A program made the translations under genes and the position numbers. From Bacillota bacterium (lineage in GTDB: Bacteria; Bacillota; Sulfobacillia; Sulfobacillales; Sulfobacillaceae): a DNA stretch of 64,000 nt. The stretch covers positions 1-64,000 of the forward strand of contig JAKACZ010000001.1 in the NCBI GenBank assembly GCA_021820965.1, written 5' to 3'. Shown one piece after another: positions 17,235 through 26,530 of this stretch (its first letter is position 1; each line of letters starts with the position of its first letter). A model generated the notes under the pieces. That model had not been told where the DNA came from. It ran no database searches and saw only the letters and a program-made list of their open reading frames with translations.

Positions 17235-18977
17235 ATGAAGTTACGTTCGATGACGTTGGCGTCCGCCGCTTTGGCGGTCGGTATCGCTACGTTGGCAGCT
17301 GGTTGCGGATCGACAACGACAACCAGCACGGCGTCAACCAGTCCCACCGCCACTGCGGCCCGGGGCGGAACGTTGACTGTAGCGTTACCTGCCGACACCA
17401 ACGTGACCTGGTATATCCCGCTCTTTGATGCGGCTAACGACTCAGTCTACAATATGTGGCTGAATAACCAGATTTATCAGCCGCTGGTTTACTTGAACGA
17501 CCAGTATCAGATTGTGCCCAGCCAGTCTGTCGCTTCCAAGATTACCTACAATAAGGCTGGTACCGTGTACCACGTCTTTATCGGCAAGCAATGGAAGTGG
17601 TCCAACGGCACCCCGGTGACGTCCAAGGACCTGATGTTTAGCTGGGAAATCGCCAAGTACGCATCGGCAAAGAATGCGCCCAGCCCGTGGCCGTTCGTGG
17701 GTGACGGCACCGGCAACATCCCCACCGGGATTAAGAGCGTCGTCGCCAACAGTCCCAATGAGGTCACCTTTACGCTGGATCATCCGGCGAACCAGCAGTG
17801 GTTCATTTACAACGGGTTGATTCAGTTGTATCCGATGCCGGCGAAGGCGTTGAACAAGTATCCCCATAATCCTCAGCTAGAGGTCAAATACCTCGGTTCC
17901 ATCGCGACCAAGCCTTCGACCGCTGAGAAGCTGAGCGACGGGCCGTTCAAACTGGTAAGCGCTCAGACCAACCAGGCCTGGACCTTAAAGCCTAATCCGC
18001 GCTACGGCGGCCACAAGGCTACCATCAGTAAACTGGTCTTCAAATACGAGTCCTCTGACGCTGCCGAATTGGCCGACTTGAAAGCCGGCAATGTCAACTT
18101 GGGTTACCTCGACCCCAGTGAACTGGGATCGGCTCCGTCCCTCAAGGCCCAAGGCGACACCATCTTTCCCGGATACTCGCTAGGCGTCTTCTGGACCGAG
18201 ATGAACATGTGGCCCAAGTCGCCCTTCAAGTCGGTCTTTGACCAGCTCTACGTACGCAAGGCGCTACAGGAAAGCATCGATCAGAAAGCCATCGTCAAAG
18301 AACTCGACAAGGGCTACGCGGTGCCCCAGTACGGGCCCATTCCCTCGACGCCCCGGACCAAGTTCTATAACGCCAAGGCCGAACCTCCGATGGCCTACAA
18401 TCTTGCGGCGGCTAAGAAGCTTTTAACCAGCCACGGATGGACGATGAAAAACGGCGTCATGACCAATAGCAAGGGTCAGCAGATGAAGTTCACCATGATG
18501 TATGTGACCGGCGACGAGGCCTTGTTGCAGCAGGCGCAGTTGATGGTAGCCGACTGGAAGCAGCTTGGCGTGGACGTCACCCTAAAGGGTGAAGGATTCT
18601 CGCAATTCATCAGCATCACCAGCGACCCCACCAACACCTCCTGGCAGCTGGCAGTCGGCTCGGGTTGGGACTACAACGGTCCCGGCTGGATGCCAACCGG
18701 CGGTCAGCTCTTCTCCAGCACCGCACCGTCCGGCACCGGTTACGCCAACAAGCATGAGGACGCGCTAATTGCGGCGACGCATAAGCCCTACCCGACGCCG
18801 GCCGCATTCATGAAGGCGTTTTACGCTTACGAGGCCTACACGGCGCAGCAGTTGCCGTTTCTCTGGAACCCGAACCCGGCCACCATCAACGTGGGAGGCT
18901 CAAACGTGATTGGCGCCAAGAAGTACGCCAACAGTGTGACCGGAAACCCCGGGTTCAACTATATGCAGGTGAAGTAA
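17235..18977 (+). CDS. Oligopeptide/nickel-type ABC transporter substrate-binding lipoprotein
   Basis: Family 5 extracellular solute-binding protein of 580 residues. The signal peptide ends in the lipobox LAAGC (Cys ~24), followed by a Thr/Ser-rich tether. Characteristic blocks are YQPLVYLND, YHVFIGKQWKWSNGTPVTSKDLMFSWE and YVRKALQESIDQKAIVKEL. The family brings peptides, nickel or other ligands to a DppB/DppC-type permease, and two such permeases lie 2 kb downstream. A second, shorter family 5 lipoprotein follows. A strong intrinsic terminator lies after this gene, so the permeases are probably reached by a separate promoter or by read-through. Confidence 0.9.
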   Translation: MKLRSMTLASAALAVGIATLAAGCGSTTTTSTASTSPTATAARGGTLTVALPADTNVTWYIPLFDAANDSVYNMWLNNQIYQPLVYLNDQYQIVPSQSVASKITYNKAGTVYHVFIGKQWKWSNGTPVTSKDLMFSWEIAKYASAKNAPSPWPFVGDGTGNIPTGIKSVVANSPNEVTFTLDHPANQQWFIYNGLIQLYPMPAKALNKYPHNPQLEVKYLGSIATKPSTAEKLSDGPFKLVSAQTNQAWTLKPNPRYGGHKATISKLVFKYESSDAAELADLKAGNVNLGYLDPSELGSAPSLKAQGDTIFPGYSLGVFWTEMNMWPKSPFKSVFDQLYVRKALQESIDQKAIVKELDKGYAVPQYGPIPSTPRTKFYNAKAEPPMAYNLAAAKKLLTSHGWTMKNGVMTNSKGQQMKFTMMYVTGDEALLQQAQLMVADWKQLGVDVTLKGEGFSQFISITSDPTNTSWQLAVGSGWDYNGPGWMPTGGQLFSSTAPSGTGYANKHEDALIAATHKPYPTPAAFMKAFYAYEAYTAQQLPFLWNPNPATINVGGSNVIGAKKYANSVTGNPGFNYMQVK

Positions 18978-18994
18978 GAGCAACTCTGTTCCTA

Positions 18995-19032
18995 CGCCCG
19001 GGAATATGTCCCCCCGGGCGTGTTTTCTTTTT
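18995..19032 (+). terminator. Intrinsic terminator of the first binding-protein gene
   Basis: An 8-bp stem CGCCCGGG / CCCGGGCG followed by TGTTTTCTTTTT. It starts 18 bp after the stop codon. Confidence 0.9.
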
Positions 19033-19050
19033 AAACCGCCGTGTTACAAT

Positions 19051-19342
19051 GACCGACGGTAGGAGGAAATCCCCAGCCTACCCGAACAGTAGGGGATGAC
19101 CGACGGTAGGAGGAAATCCCCAGCCTACCCCGAACAGCAGGGGATGACCGACGGTAGGAGGAAATCCCCAGACCGCCCGAACAGCAGGGGATGACCGACG
19201 GTAGGAGGAAATCCCCAGCCTACCCCGAACAGTAGGGGATGACCGACGGTAGGAGGAAATCCCCAGCCTACCCGAACAGTAGGGGATGACCGACGGTAGG
19301 AGGAAATCCCCAGCCTACCCGAACAGTAGGGGATGACCGACG
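19051..19342 (+). repeat. Tandem array, six 47-48-bp units with a 36-nt conserved core
   Basis: Six head-to-tail units, each GACCGACGGT-AGGAGGAAAT-CCCCAG, then 11-12 variable bases, then AGYAGGGGAT; a seventh truncated GACCGACG closes the array. Read across the junction, the constant part is a 36-nt core whose ends (GGGGAT and ATCCCC) are complementary. The variable part differs slightly between units (for example CCTACCCGAAC and ACCGCCCGAAC). The array fills the gap between the terminator of one binding-protein gene and the start of the next. The same core recurs in inverted orientation at 27239. Confidence 0.95.
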
Positions 19343-19364
19343 AAGTCTGTACAGGAGCGATGCG

Positions 19365-20714
19365 ATGAAGCCTCTTACGCTTGTCTTGGCCCCCCTGGCG
19401 GGTCTTGCCCTGATCGCCAGCGCCTGTGGCGCACCGCATATTAGCCTTCATCCGGCCTATACCTACGACACCGCCATCACGGTGTCAACCCCGCCGGTTC
19501 GAAATCCCAGCCCCGTGACTGCTTGGGCGGCAGGCGATCGGCTCTACGAGCAAATGGTGTTTCAGACCCTCTTGTCGCTCAACCCGCACGGCCACGCGGT
19601 GCCGGAGCTGGCGCAATCCTGGAGCCATAACGCCGCCGGAACGATATGGCATTTTACCCTCAACCCGTTTGCTAAGTGGTGGTCGGGGCGCCCGATTACG
19701 GCGCAAAACGTTGTCTGGACCCTAAACTTTTATCGGAATCCCGAAAGCGGCTTCGTCGACGCCGGTGAACTCCGGTCGGTCGTCCGCGTTAAGGAGGTGT
19801 CGCGGACCGCCTTGGAAATTGTCTTGAAACACCCGGAGTTAGACTTTGCCGCCGACACCTTGACGCCCCGTGGCGGCATCTGGATTCTCCCCAGCTTCCT
19901 CTTGACTCGCCTTGCTCCGAGTCAGGTGCGCACCTCCGGGTATCTCACCGACACCAAAGACTTAATGGGAAGCGGGCCTTTCCGGCCGATTCAGGTAGCG
20001 CCCGGCACAGTGACCTGGGTGGCCTACCCGCGCTATTTCCTGGGTGCGCCCAAGACCAAATATCTTCGCTGGGTGTGGTCTCGCCGCGATCAAGGAGCAG
20101 CCATTGACATCGCCGCGACCTATTTCCCGAGTTCCCGCTTCGAACGAAACTACCGCTCGCTGACCGAGAAGAGTACCACCCTGTGGTATCTGACCGCCAC
20201 CTCCCGCTTTTGGCTGACGGTGGTCCGAAAGGCAACCAACGCCGCGCTTTTGCCCGGTATTCCAGCCTACTCCACCGGGTGGAACCCCGAATCCCTCACC
20301 CGTTACGGACCGTATTCCCCCGGTCAGCTCGACGCTCTCCTGGCACGGCGCGGATATCGCCGCACACCGCAGTTTTGGGTGGGAGCGGACGGCACCATCC
20401 TTCGCATCACCCTGGCAGAACCGCACAGCGCGTTTGGACGCCGCCTGGCCCAGGTGCTGGCCAAAGAGTGGCAGGCCCGCGGATTTCGCGTGGAGCTAGT
20501 GCCGTCGGGTCATCCGGCAAATATCCGACTCAGGTGGCGCGAGGCCGCCCCCACGCCCGAACCATTGCCGCCCGACTCGCACCAGTTGGTGTGGGCGCCC
20601 CAGCACTGGTACGTGCGTGACCGCATTGCTGACTTCACACCCAACGTGTGGCAACTCTTCTACAAAGCGGCATCCTGGCGGGTACGATCCCATGCCAAAC
20701 CCGTGGCTCAATAG
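19365..20714 (+). CDS. Second family 5 ABC substrate-binding lipoprotein (short)
   Basis: Lipoprotein of 449 residues, about 100 shorter than usual for the family. The signal peptide ends in LIASAC (Cys ~21). YEQMVFQTLLSLNPHGHAVPELAQSW and WHFTLNPFAKWWSGRPITAQNVVWTLNFY are the typical family 5 blocks. The C-terminal half is divergent, and the family's middle segment is shortened between the residues after TLTPRGGI and the lobe-2 region. GGAG seven bases before the ATG. It is followed by 265 bp and then the permease genes. It may serve the same permeases with another ligand. Confidence 0.85.
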   Translation: MKPLTLVLAPLAGLALIASACGAPHISLHPAYTYDTAITVSTPPVRNPSPVTAWAAGDRLYEQMVFQTLLSLNPHGHAVPELAQSWSHNAAGTIWHFTLNPFAKWWSGRPITAQNVVWTLNFYRNPESGFVDAGELRSVVRVKEVSRTALEIVLKHPELDFAADTLTPRGGIWILPSFLLTRLAPSQVRTSGYLTDTKDLMGSGPFRPIQVAPGTVTWVAYPRYFLGAPKTKYLRWVWSRRDQGAAIDIAATYFPSSRFERNYRSLTEKSTTLWYLTATSRFWLTVVRKATNAALLPGIPAYSTGWNPESLTRYGPYSPGQLDALLARRGYRRTPQFWVGADGTILRITLAEPHSAFGRRLAQVLAKEWQARGFRVELVPSGHPANIRLRWREAAPTPEPLPPDSHQLVWAPQHWYVRDRIADFTPNVWQLFYKAASWRVRSHAKPVAQ

Positions 20715-20979
20715 CGCTCACGCGTGATAGAATATTGGGGTGGCAGGATTGTGTGCGCTCAATGTCGAATGCACCCTCGTATATCAATTGGAAACGTTAT
20801 TCGAGTCCTTGAACGGCAGGCGTATGTTATCAATAATGACAACAGAGCGGCGCGCACAAAAGCTTTCGACGGTAAGTCCAAGCCTTAGGGTGGCGGCCCC
20901 TTAGGCACTGGCGGACTCTCGTGAGCGGTTTTATTGTGAGTAAGCGAGGAAGGCATCCTTCCCGAGCGAGGAGGCAAGT

Positions 20980-21870
20980 ATGCAGAACCCGATCATTGAG
21001 GAACAGCGGGAACTGGGCGCCGAAGAAACCGTCTTTAGCTATCAAGGCCGCGTTTGGCGACGTTTTTGGCGAAATCCTCTCACAATTGCCGGGATCATCG
21101 GCTTGGGGTTCCTGGTGTTATTTTCGTTTGTCGGACCCTTGTTTTATCGCGTCAGTCCCTTAACGCCGCATTTGGCCCATATGATGCAGCCGCCTGGCGG
21201 ACACTTTCCGCTAGGAACTGACGATCTGGGGCGCGACTATTTGGCCCGCGTGATGGTGGGAGGCCAGTCGTCCATTATCGTCGGATTTGCCGCCGCGTTG
21301 GTCTCAATGCTGGTTGGAATTATCTACGGCATGGTTTCGGCCATGTCCACTCGCGGGATCGATACGATTATGATGCGCATCGTTGACATCATCCTCTCGG
21401 TTCCGCCGCTATTTATTTTGCTGTTCTTGGATGCGGTCTTTAGACCCAGTGTAGTCATTATGGTGTTTATCTTAGCCTCCACCGCCTGGCTGCAGGTCGC
21501 CCGTCTGGTGCGGGCCGAGGTCATGAGTTTAAAGACGCGCGTCTATGTTGAGGCTGCCCAGGCGTTGGGAGCCAGCACCTGGCGCATCATGGTCCGTCAT
21601 CTTTTCCCCAACTTTATGGGAACTGTGTTGGTGGCGGGGACGTTCGCCGTAGCAGACTCGATCTTGGCCATCGCCACGTTAAGTTTCCTGGGCCTCGGCC
21701 TTCCTCCGCCGGCGCCAAACTGGGGCGCCGACTTGGCCAACGCCATGAACTACCTGTATCAGCCCAGTTGGTGGTTGGTATACCCGCCCGGTTTGGCCAT
21801 TTTACTGGCCGAGCTCAGCATCAACTTTCTCGGTGACGGACTGCGCCAAGCGTTCGACACACGCATGTAG
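20980..21870 (+). CDS. ABC transporter permease, DppC/OppC type
   Basis: Inner-membrane permease of 296 residues with a cytosolic N-terminus, a first helix (NPLTIAGIIGLGFLVLFSFVGPLFY) and five more C-terminal helices. The DppC-type motifs are HFPLGTDDLGRDYLARVMVGGQ and the EAA loop EAAQALGASTWRIMVRHLFPN. GAGGAGG precedes the ATG. DppB follows 15 bp later, so the order is C then B, the reverse of the common dppBC order. No ATPase gene (DppD/DppF) is in the window. Confidence 0.92.
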   Translation: MQNPIIEEQRELGAEETVFSYQGRVWRRFWRNPLTIAGIIGLGFLVLFSFVGPLFYRVSPLTPHLAHMMQPPGGHFPLGTDDLGRDYLARVMVGGQSSIIVGFAAALVSMLVGIIYGMVSAMSTRGIDTIMMRIVDIILSVPPLFILLFLDAVFRPSVVIMVFILASTAWLQVARLVRAEVMSLKTRVYVEAAQALGASTWRIMVRHLFPNFMGTVLVAGTFAVADSILAIATLSFLGLGLPPPAPNWGADLANAMNYLYQPSWWLVYPPGLAILLAELSINFLGDGLRQAFDTRM

Positions 21871-21885
21871 GGGGGAGGTAAATCC

Positions 21886-22839
21886 GTGGGTCGTTATGTA
21901 TTCCGAAGGGTGCTGGAGGCCATCCCGGCATTGTTGGGGGTCACCATCATCAGCTTCGTTCTGCTTCACATCATCCCGGGAAACCCGGCTCGCATTCTTT
22001 TAGGCAACCACTATACGGCCGCTCGTGCCGCCATCCTTGATCGGAATCTGGGACTGGACCACCCGCTCTATTACCAATACGTGATGTGGCTGTGGAAAGC
22101 GCTGCACGGGAACTTCCAGTACTCCTACGTGTACAATCAGCCAGTCATCCAGCTGATTATGCAAGCGCTGCCGCACACGCTGGAGTTGGTCGCCGTTGCC
22201 TTCACCGTCGCCGAGATTTTCGGGGTGATGTTGGGGACCTTGCAGGCGTACTACGCCGAGACTTGGTTTGACCAGGCCATGACCGTTATCTTATACTTCC
22301 TGTACGCCATGCCCACCTTTTGGCTGGGGATTTTGCTGGTCAAAACCTTCGCAATTCAGTTGCCCTGGTTTCCAACCGGTGGCTATGTCAACATCAACTA
22401 CGCCCATCCCGGGTTCATCAACTACCTCTACCACCTGGTGCTGCCGGGAGCCACCCTCTGTGCGGTATCGTTGGCTGGGTACTCGCGGTATATGCGCTCC
22501 AGCATGCGCGAGACGTTGATTCAAGACTATATCCGAACCGCCCGGTCCAAAGGGGCGGGAGAATTCCGGGTCATTTTCGTGCACGCCATGCGCAACTCGT
22601 TGTTGCCCTTAATCACCCTCTTCGGACTGACCCTGCCTGCTCTCTTCGCAGGCGCCTTAGTCACGGAAGAGATTTTCAACTATCCGGGAATGGGACTGCT
22701 GTTCTGGAACGCGGCAACCCAGGAAGACATGCCGGTGTTGCTGGCCATTATTGTCTTCTTGGGCGCAATGACCATTTTGGGCAACCTTCTGGCGGACCTT
22801 TTGTATGCCGTAGTCGATCCTCGGATTTCGTACGACTGA
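21886..22839 (+). CDS. ABC transporter permease, DppB/OppB type
   Basis: Partner permease of 317 residues with six helices. The N-terminal YVFRRVLEAIPALLGVTIISF and IPGNPARILLGNHYT are the DppB signature; the EAA loop reads YIRTARSKGAGEFRVIFVHAMRNSLLPL. The GTG start has GGGAGG seven bases before it. It ends the cluster, 15 bp before an intrinsic terminator. Confidence 0.92.
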   Translation: MGRYVFRRVLEAIPALLGVTIISFVLLHIIPGNPARILLGNHYTAARAAILDRNLGLDHPLYYQYVMWLWKALHGNFQYSYVYNQPVIQLIMQALPHTLELVAVAFTVAEIFGVMLGTLQAYYAETWFDQAMTVILYFLYAMPTFWLGILLVKTFAIQLPWFPTGGYVNINYAHPGFINYLYHLVLPGATLCAVSLAGYSRYMRSSMRETLIQDYIRTARSKGAGEFRVIFVHAMRNSLLPLITLFGLTLPALFAGALVTEEIFNYPGMGLLFWNAATQEDMPVLLAIIVFLGAMTILGNLLADLLYAVVDPRISYD

Positions 22840-22853
22840 CGACCGGAAGCAAG

Positions 22854-22879
22854 CGCCCGGCCGAAGCCGGGCGTTTTTT
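22854..22879 (+). terminator. Intrinsic terminator of the permease genes
   Basis: An 8-bp stem CGCCCGGC / GCCGGGCG with a CGAA tetraloop followed by six T. It separates the permeases from convergent spoIVA. Confidence 0.93.
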
Positions 22880-22886
22880 CTGCCCG

Positions 22887-24365
22887 TCAAATAATGATGC
22901 AGATGAGCCCGCCTGAGCCTTCATTGATTATGCGGGTTAAGGTTTCTTGCAGCTTTTCCTGGGCATTGTCGGGCATTCTAAATAGCTTGGATTGAATGCT
23001 CTCCCGCACCAAGTCGTGGAGGGACTTGCCAAACAGGTTGGTCTCCCACAGCCGCTTGGGATCGTCCTCGAACTGCTCCATTAAATACTGCACCAGTTCG
23101 TCCGCCTGCCGTTCGGTGCCGATAATCGGCGTGATCTCCGTCTCAATGTCGGCCCGAATCATGTGAATAGACGGCGCGGTCGCCTTCAGCCGCACCCCGA
23201 ACTGCGCTCCCCTGCGAATCGGCTCGGGTTCTTCCAGCACCAGTTCATTCAAGGTTGGCGCCACCATGCCATACCCGGCAGCCCGCACCTCGGTGACCGC
23301 CTCTTCCACCTTATCCCACTCTTGCTTGGCGGCAACATATTCCCGCCACAGCTTCACGATATCGCCGCGGCTGGCCACATGGCGATCGGCCAGTTCGCCC
23401 AATACGCGGTAATAGAGCTCGTCACGTGCCCCTAACGCAATCTGAGCCTGGCCGGTGCCCAGGTCCATATGCACCAGACGCACGTCAGCCATATAGTCGT
23501 ACGTCATCAGGTTTTGGACTTGGACCGCCACGTCGCGGAGTCGGGTGATGGCGTTCTTGGCCTCCTCGGTAGCCAAATCCATCTGCTTTTTAAGCCAGTG
23601 CGTCAGCGGCAGCGCGTCGACCCAGTCGACCAGTTCAAACTCAATGTCGCTGACCGGAAACTCATACAGCACCTGTTCCAATATATGGGCAATATCGTCT
23701 TGGCGAAGCTCCAGACAGTTGACCGGAATTACCGGAACGTCGTAGCTTTCCGAGAGCGCACGCGCCAGCTCCGCCGTCTCCTCAGTATAAGGTTGAGCGG
23801 AATTCAGCACGACCACAAACGGCTTTTCCAGCTCTTTAAGCTCCCCCACCACCCGCTCCTCCGCATCGGCATACGCATCTCTGGGAAGATCCCCGAACGA
23901 ACCATCTGTCGTCACCACGACACCGATGGTGGAATGGTCCTGGATCACCTTCTTGGTCCCAATCTCGGCCGCTTCCTCGAATGGCATTTGTTCGTCCGAC
24001 CACGGGGTGTTAACCATGCGGGCGCCGTCCTCTTCGGTGTAGCCCAAGGCGCCATCCACCGCATAACCCACACAATCTACTAAACGCGCCCGAAATGAAA
24101 TGGCATCGTTGAGCGCGATTTCCACTCCGTCATCAGGGATAAACTTGGGCTCGGTGGTCATGATGGTGCGCCCAGTCCCACTTTGCGGCAGTGAGTCCAC
24201 CGCCCGCTCCCGCTCGTTGGGATTATCAATGGCGGGAAGAATCATGCGTTCCATAAACCGTTTGATGAATGTTGATTTACCGGTGCGGACCGGTCCCACG
24301 ACGCCAATGTATACATCGCCGCCGGTTCGTTCGGCTAAGTCCTTGAACAGGTCAAACTTCTCCAT
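22887..24365 (-). CDS. spoIVA: Stage IV sporulation protein A
   Basis: SpoIVA is the ATP-hydrolysing scaffold that polymerises on the forespore surface and carries the spore coat. The protein opens with EKFDLFKDLAERTGGDVYIGVVGPVRTGKSTFIKRFME, where GPVRTGKS is the Walker A motif. The full length (492 residues) and the terminal GGLICIII match the family, whose hydrophobic C-terminus binds SpoVM. This is the clearest evidence that the organism makes endospores. It is monocistronic here, convergent with the ABC permeases; der is 0.8 kb away, as in the spoIVA-gpsA-der neighbourhood of other spore formers, but gpsA is missing. Confidence 0.97.
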   Translation of the reverse strand: MEKFDLFKDLAERTGGDVYIGVVGPVRTGKSTFIKRFMERMILPAIDNPNERERAVDSLPQSGTGRTIMTTEPKFIPDDGVEIALNDAISFRARLVDCVGYAVDGALGYTEEDGARMVNTPWSDEQMPFEEAAEIGTKKVIQDHSTIGVVVTTDGSFGDLPRDAYADAEERVVGELKELEKPFVVVLNSAQPYTEETAELARALSESYDVPVIPVNCLELRQDDIAHILEQVLYEFPVSDIEFELVDWVDALPLTHWLKKQMDLATEEAKNAITRLRDVAVQVQNLMTYDYMADVRLVHMDLGTGQAQIALGARDELYYRVLGELADRHVASRGDIVKLWREYVAAKQEWDKVEEAVTEVRAAGYGMVAPTLNELVLEEPEPIRRGAQFGVRLKATAPSIHMIRADIETEITPIIGTERQADELVQYLMEQFEDDPKRLWETNLFGKSLHDLVRESIQSKLFRMPDNAQEKLQETLTRIINEGSGGLICIII

Positions 24366-24506
24366 CCTGTCGGTTCCCTCCCTCGTCTACCAGGGTTGGC
24401 GCCGGTCCTCGCCTGTCCCGGGATCACCCTATGAATGACAGTAGCAAGATATGAGACGGCACGCGGGATAATGCCAACCTTTGGCAACCTTTTTTGGCAA
24501 ACGCCC

Positions 24507-24536
24507 TTGACACGCTTCTCTTTGATAAGGTACTCT
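24507..24536 (+). promoter_or_regulatory. Probable promoter of the yceI gene
   Basis: A perfect TTGACA followed after 18 bp by TACTCT (T, A and final T match). It lies 35 bp before the yceI start. The -35 is strong and the -10 weak. Confidence 0.5.
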
Positions 24537-24570
24537 CCTTTTGTTCATGCATGACGAAGGAGGAAGATTA

Positions 24571-25104
24571 ATGGCAGACAACCAAACAACCTGGGCAATT
24601 GATCCAGCCCACAGCACTGCGGGATTCGTGGTGCGCCATCTGATTTCTAAGGTGCGAGGGCAGTTTCAGGAATTTGAAGGAAAAATTGTCGGCAATCCTG
24701 AAGACTTAACCAACGCCCGGGCCGAGTTTACCGCCACGATGGCCAGCGTCAACACCAACCAGCCGGATCGCGACAAGCACTTGCGCACCAGTGATTTTTT
24801 TGATGTGGAACACTATCCGACGATGAGCTTTCGAAGCACCCGAATTGAACGAACCAAAGACACCACCTATACCGTCTACGGCAATTTGGCGATTCGAGGG
24901 GTCAGCAAAGAGGTCCCGATCACAGTCGAGTATCTTGGCACGGGGGCGGATCCGTGGGGTGGGACGCGTGCGGGATTTGAGTGCACTGCCCGCATCAACC
25001 GCAAGGACTTTGGCGTGAATTGGAACCAAGTGCTAGAGGCCGGCGGCATGATGGTGGGAGACAACGTGGACATTCACCTGGAGTTGGAAACCGTCAAGCA
25101 ATAA
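24571..25104 (+). CDS. YceI-family periplasmic/lipid-binding-fold protein
   Basis: YceI domain, a lipocalin-like barrel that binds polyisoprenoids or amphiphiles. WAIDPAHSTAGFVVRHL is the canonical start, followed by FSSTRI-type strands (SFRSTRIERTKDTTYTVYGNLAIRGVSKEV) and CTARINRKDFGVNWN. At 177 residues it has no signal peptide, so it is probably cytosolic, as in several Firmicutes. AAGGAGG precedes the ATG, and upstream frame extension is not supported. Confidence 0.9.
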   Translation: MADNQTTWAIDPAHSTAGFVVRHLISKVRGQFQEFEGKIVGNPEDLTNARAEFTATMASVNTNQPDRDKHLRTSDFFDVEHYPTMSFRSTRIERTKDTTYTVYGNLAIRGVSKEVPITVEYLGTGADPWGGTRAGFECTARINRKDFGVNWNQVLEAGGMMVGDNVDIHLELETVKQ

Positions 25105-25110
25105 CAAAAG

Positions 25111-25144
25111 AAGGGGCTCCTCACCTGTAGGCAGCCCCTCTTTA
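25111..25144. terminator. Bidirectional terminator between yceI and der
   Basis: Stem AGGGGCT/AGCCCCT with a 14-nt loop; TCTTTAT follows on the plus strand and TTCTTTTGTTAT on the minus strand. It serves convergent yceI and der. Confidence 0.75.
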
Positions 25145-26470
25145 TGCTCGCGCATTGTTGTAATCCCGTGAACTCCGCGGGCGGAAGGTAAGCCGGATCG
25201 GAGAGCCCGCGAAACCGAAGGCCTGGCGCAGCCGATGTTCCAAATACCGCTCATAGCTAAAATGGGCAAGTTCCGGATCGTTGACGAACAGGACCAGGTG
25301 GGGCGGCCGAATGGACACCTGGGTAGCATAATAGATTTTTAGCGACCGCCCCTTGTGGCTGGGGGGCGGATTCAGGTGGACGGCTTGGTCAATCACCCGG
25401 TTTATCTGATGGGTTGACACCCGCTGAACATACGAAGCATAAGCCCGATCGATTTCGTCCCACAATTGGTCTAAGTGCCAGCCGGTGGCCACCGAGGCCG
25501 GAATCACGCTGGCGTAGGGCAAAAACTTCAGTTCTTCGCGGACCCGTTCCGTTAGTGGATGCGTCGTGCCCCGAATCCGGTCCGACTTGTTCACGATGAT
25601 GACGGTCGACTTATGGTGATTCTCCACCTGGCCGGCAATCCGTTGGTCCTGTGCCAAGATCCCATCTTCGGCGTTTAACATCAAGAGCACCACATCCGCA
25701 TGGCGAATGGCGTCCAACGATCGCCGCACCGTCTTGGCCTCAAGTTTTTCCTCAATCCGATTGGGCCGCCTGAGGCCAGCCGTATCCAGCAGCACGTAGC
25801 GACGCCCTTCTCGCTTGAGTGTTGCGTCCACCACATCACGGGTGGTGCCGGCAATTGGGGTGACCAGCGTGCGCTCTTCGCCGGTGAGCCAGTTCAGGAG
25901 TGAGGACTTTCCCACGTTTGGGCGGCCGACAATGGCAATCCGTACCGGCTGGTCCCCTCCCTCAACCGCTCCGGAATTGGCCTCCTGTGGTAACACCGCC
26001 ACAATTTCGTCCAAAAGGTCGCCGATGCCCTCGCCATGCATGGCCGAGATGGCCATTGGCTCGCCTAACCCGAGGCGATAGAAGTCGGTCACGTCCGCCG
26101 CCTTGGACTCTGCCTTATTCACCGCAATCAGCACCGGCTTCTTGGTCCGCCTCAGCATTTTCGCCACATCTTGGTCGGCTGCCGTCACCCCCGCCGGTCC
26201 ATCCACGACCAGCACCAGCACATCCGCTTCTTCAATAGCGCGTTCGGTCTGCTCCCGCGTCATTGTTAACAACGATTCTTCAGGGTCCTCCCAAATACCC
26301 CCGGTATCAATCACGGTGAAGGTACGACCGTTCCAGTCTGTCACCTCATAGAGGCGATCACGGGTTACCCCCTCAACGTCTTCCACAATCGCCCGGCGCG
26401 TTTCGGTCAGGCGGTTGAACAACGCGGATTTCCCCACGTTCGGCCGTCCCACTAGGGCCACGGTTGGCAT
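25142..26470 (-). CDS. der: Ribosome-assembly GTPase Der (EngA)
   Basis: Essential tandem GTPase for 50S ribosome assembly. Two GTPase domains are visible: G1 motifs ALVGRPNVGKSALFN (residue ~5) and IVGRPNVGKSSLLN (~180), each with a DTGG/DTAG G3 motif and an NKxD G4 motif (VNKAES in domain 1, VNKSDR in domain 2). The C-terminal KH-like domain ends in RPRSSRDYNNARA. In domain 1 the G4 motif reads NKAES, without the usual Asp. AGGTGA precedes the chosen ATG; a GTG nine bases upstream overlaps this site. Length 442 is normal. Confidence 0.96.
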   Translation of the reverse strand: MPTVALVGRPNVGKSALFNRLTETRRAIVEDVEGVTRDRLYEVTDWNGRTFTVIDTGGIWEDPEESLLTMTREQTERAIEEADVLVLVVDGPAGVTAADQDVAKMLRRTKKPVLIAVNKAESKAADVTDFYRLGLGEPMAISAMHGEGIGDLLDEIVAVLPQEANSGAVEGGDQPVRIAIVGRPNVGKSSLLNWLTGEERTLVTPIAGTTRDVVDATLKREGRRYVLLDTAGLRRPNRIEEKLEAKTVRRSLDAIRHADVVLLMLNAEDGILAQDQRIAGQVENHHKSTVIIVNKSDRIRGTTHPLTERVREELKFLPYASVIPASVATGWHLDQLWDEIDRAYASYVQRVSTHQINRVIDQAVHLNPPPSHKGRSLKIYYATQVSIRPPHLVLFVNDPELAHFSYERYLEHRLRQAFGFAGSPIRLTFRPRSSRDYNNARA

Positions 26471-26530
26471 TATCGTCACCTACTTTGGCTGAAATCTACG
26501 GGCAAATTATCCTCATCCCGGCCGCATCGG

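Noticed and set aside
19051..19342. CRISPR array
   Set aside because: The constant core is 36 nt, like a CRISPR repeat, but the inserts are only 11-12 nt and nearly identical; no cas gene is in the window.
19125..19451. Protein of 108 residues on the minus strand with repeats
   Set aside because: It is only the translation of the tandem DNA repeats, with no ribosome binding site, and it overlaps the start of the binding-protein gene.
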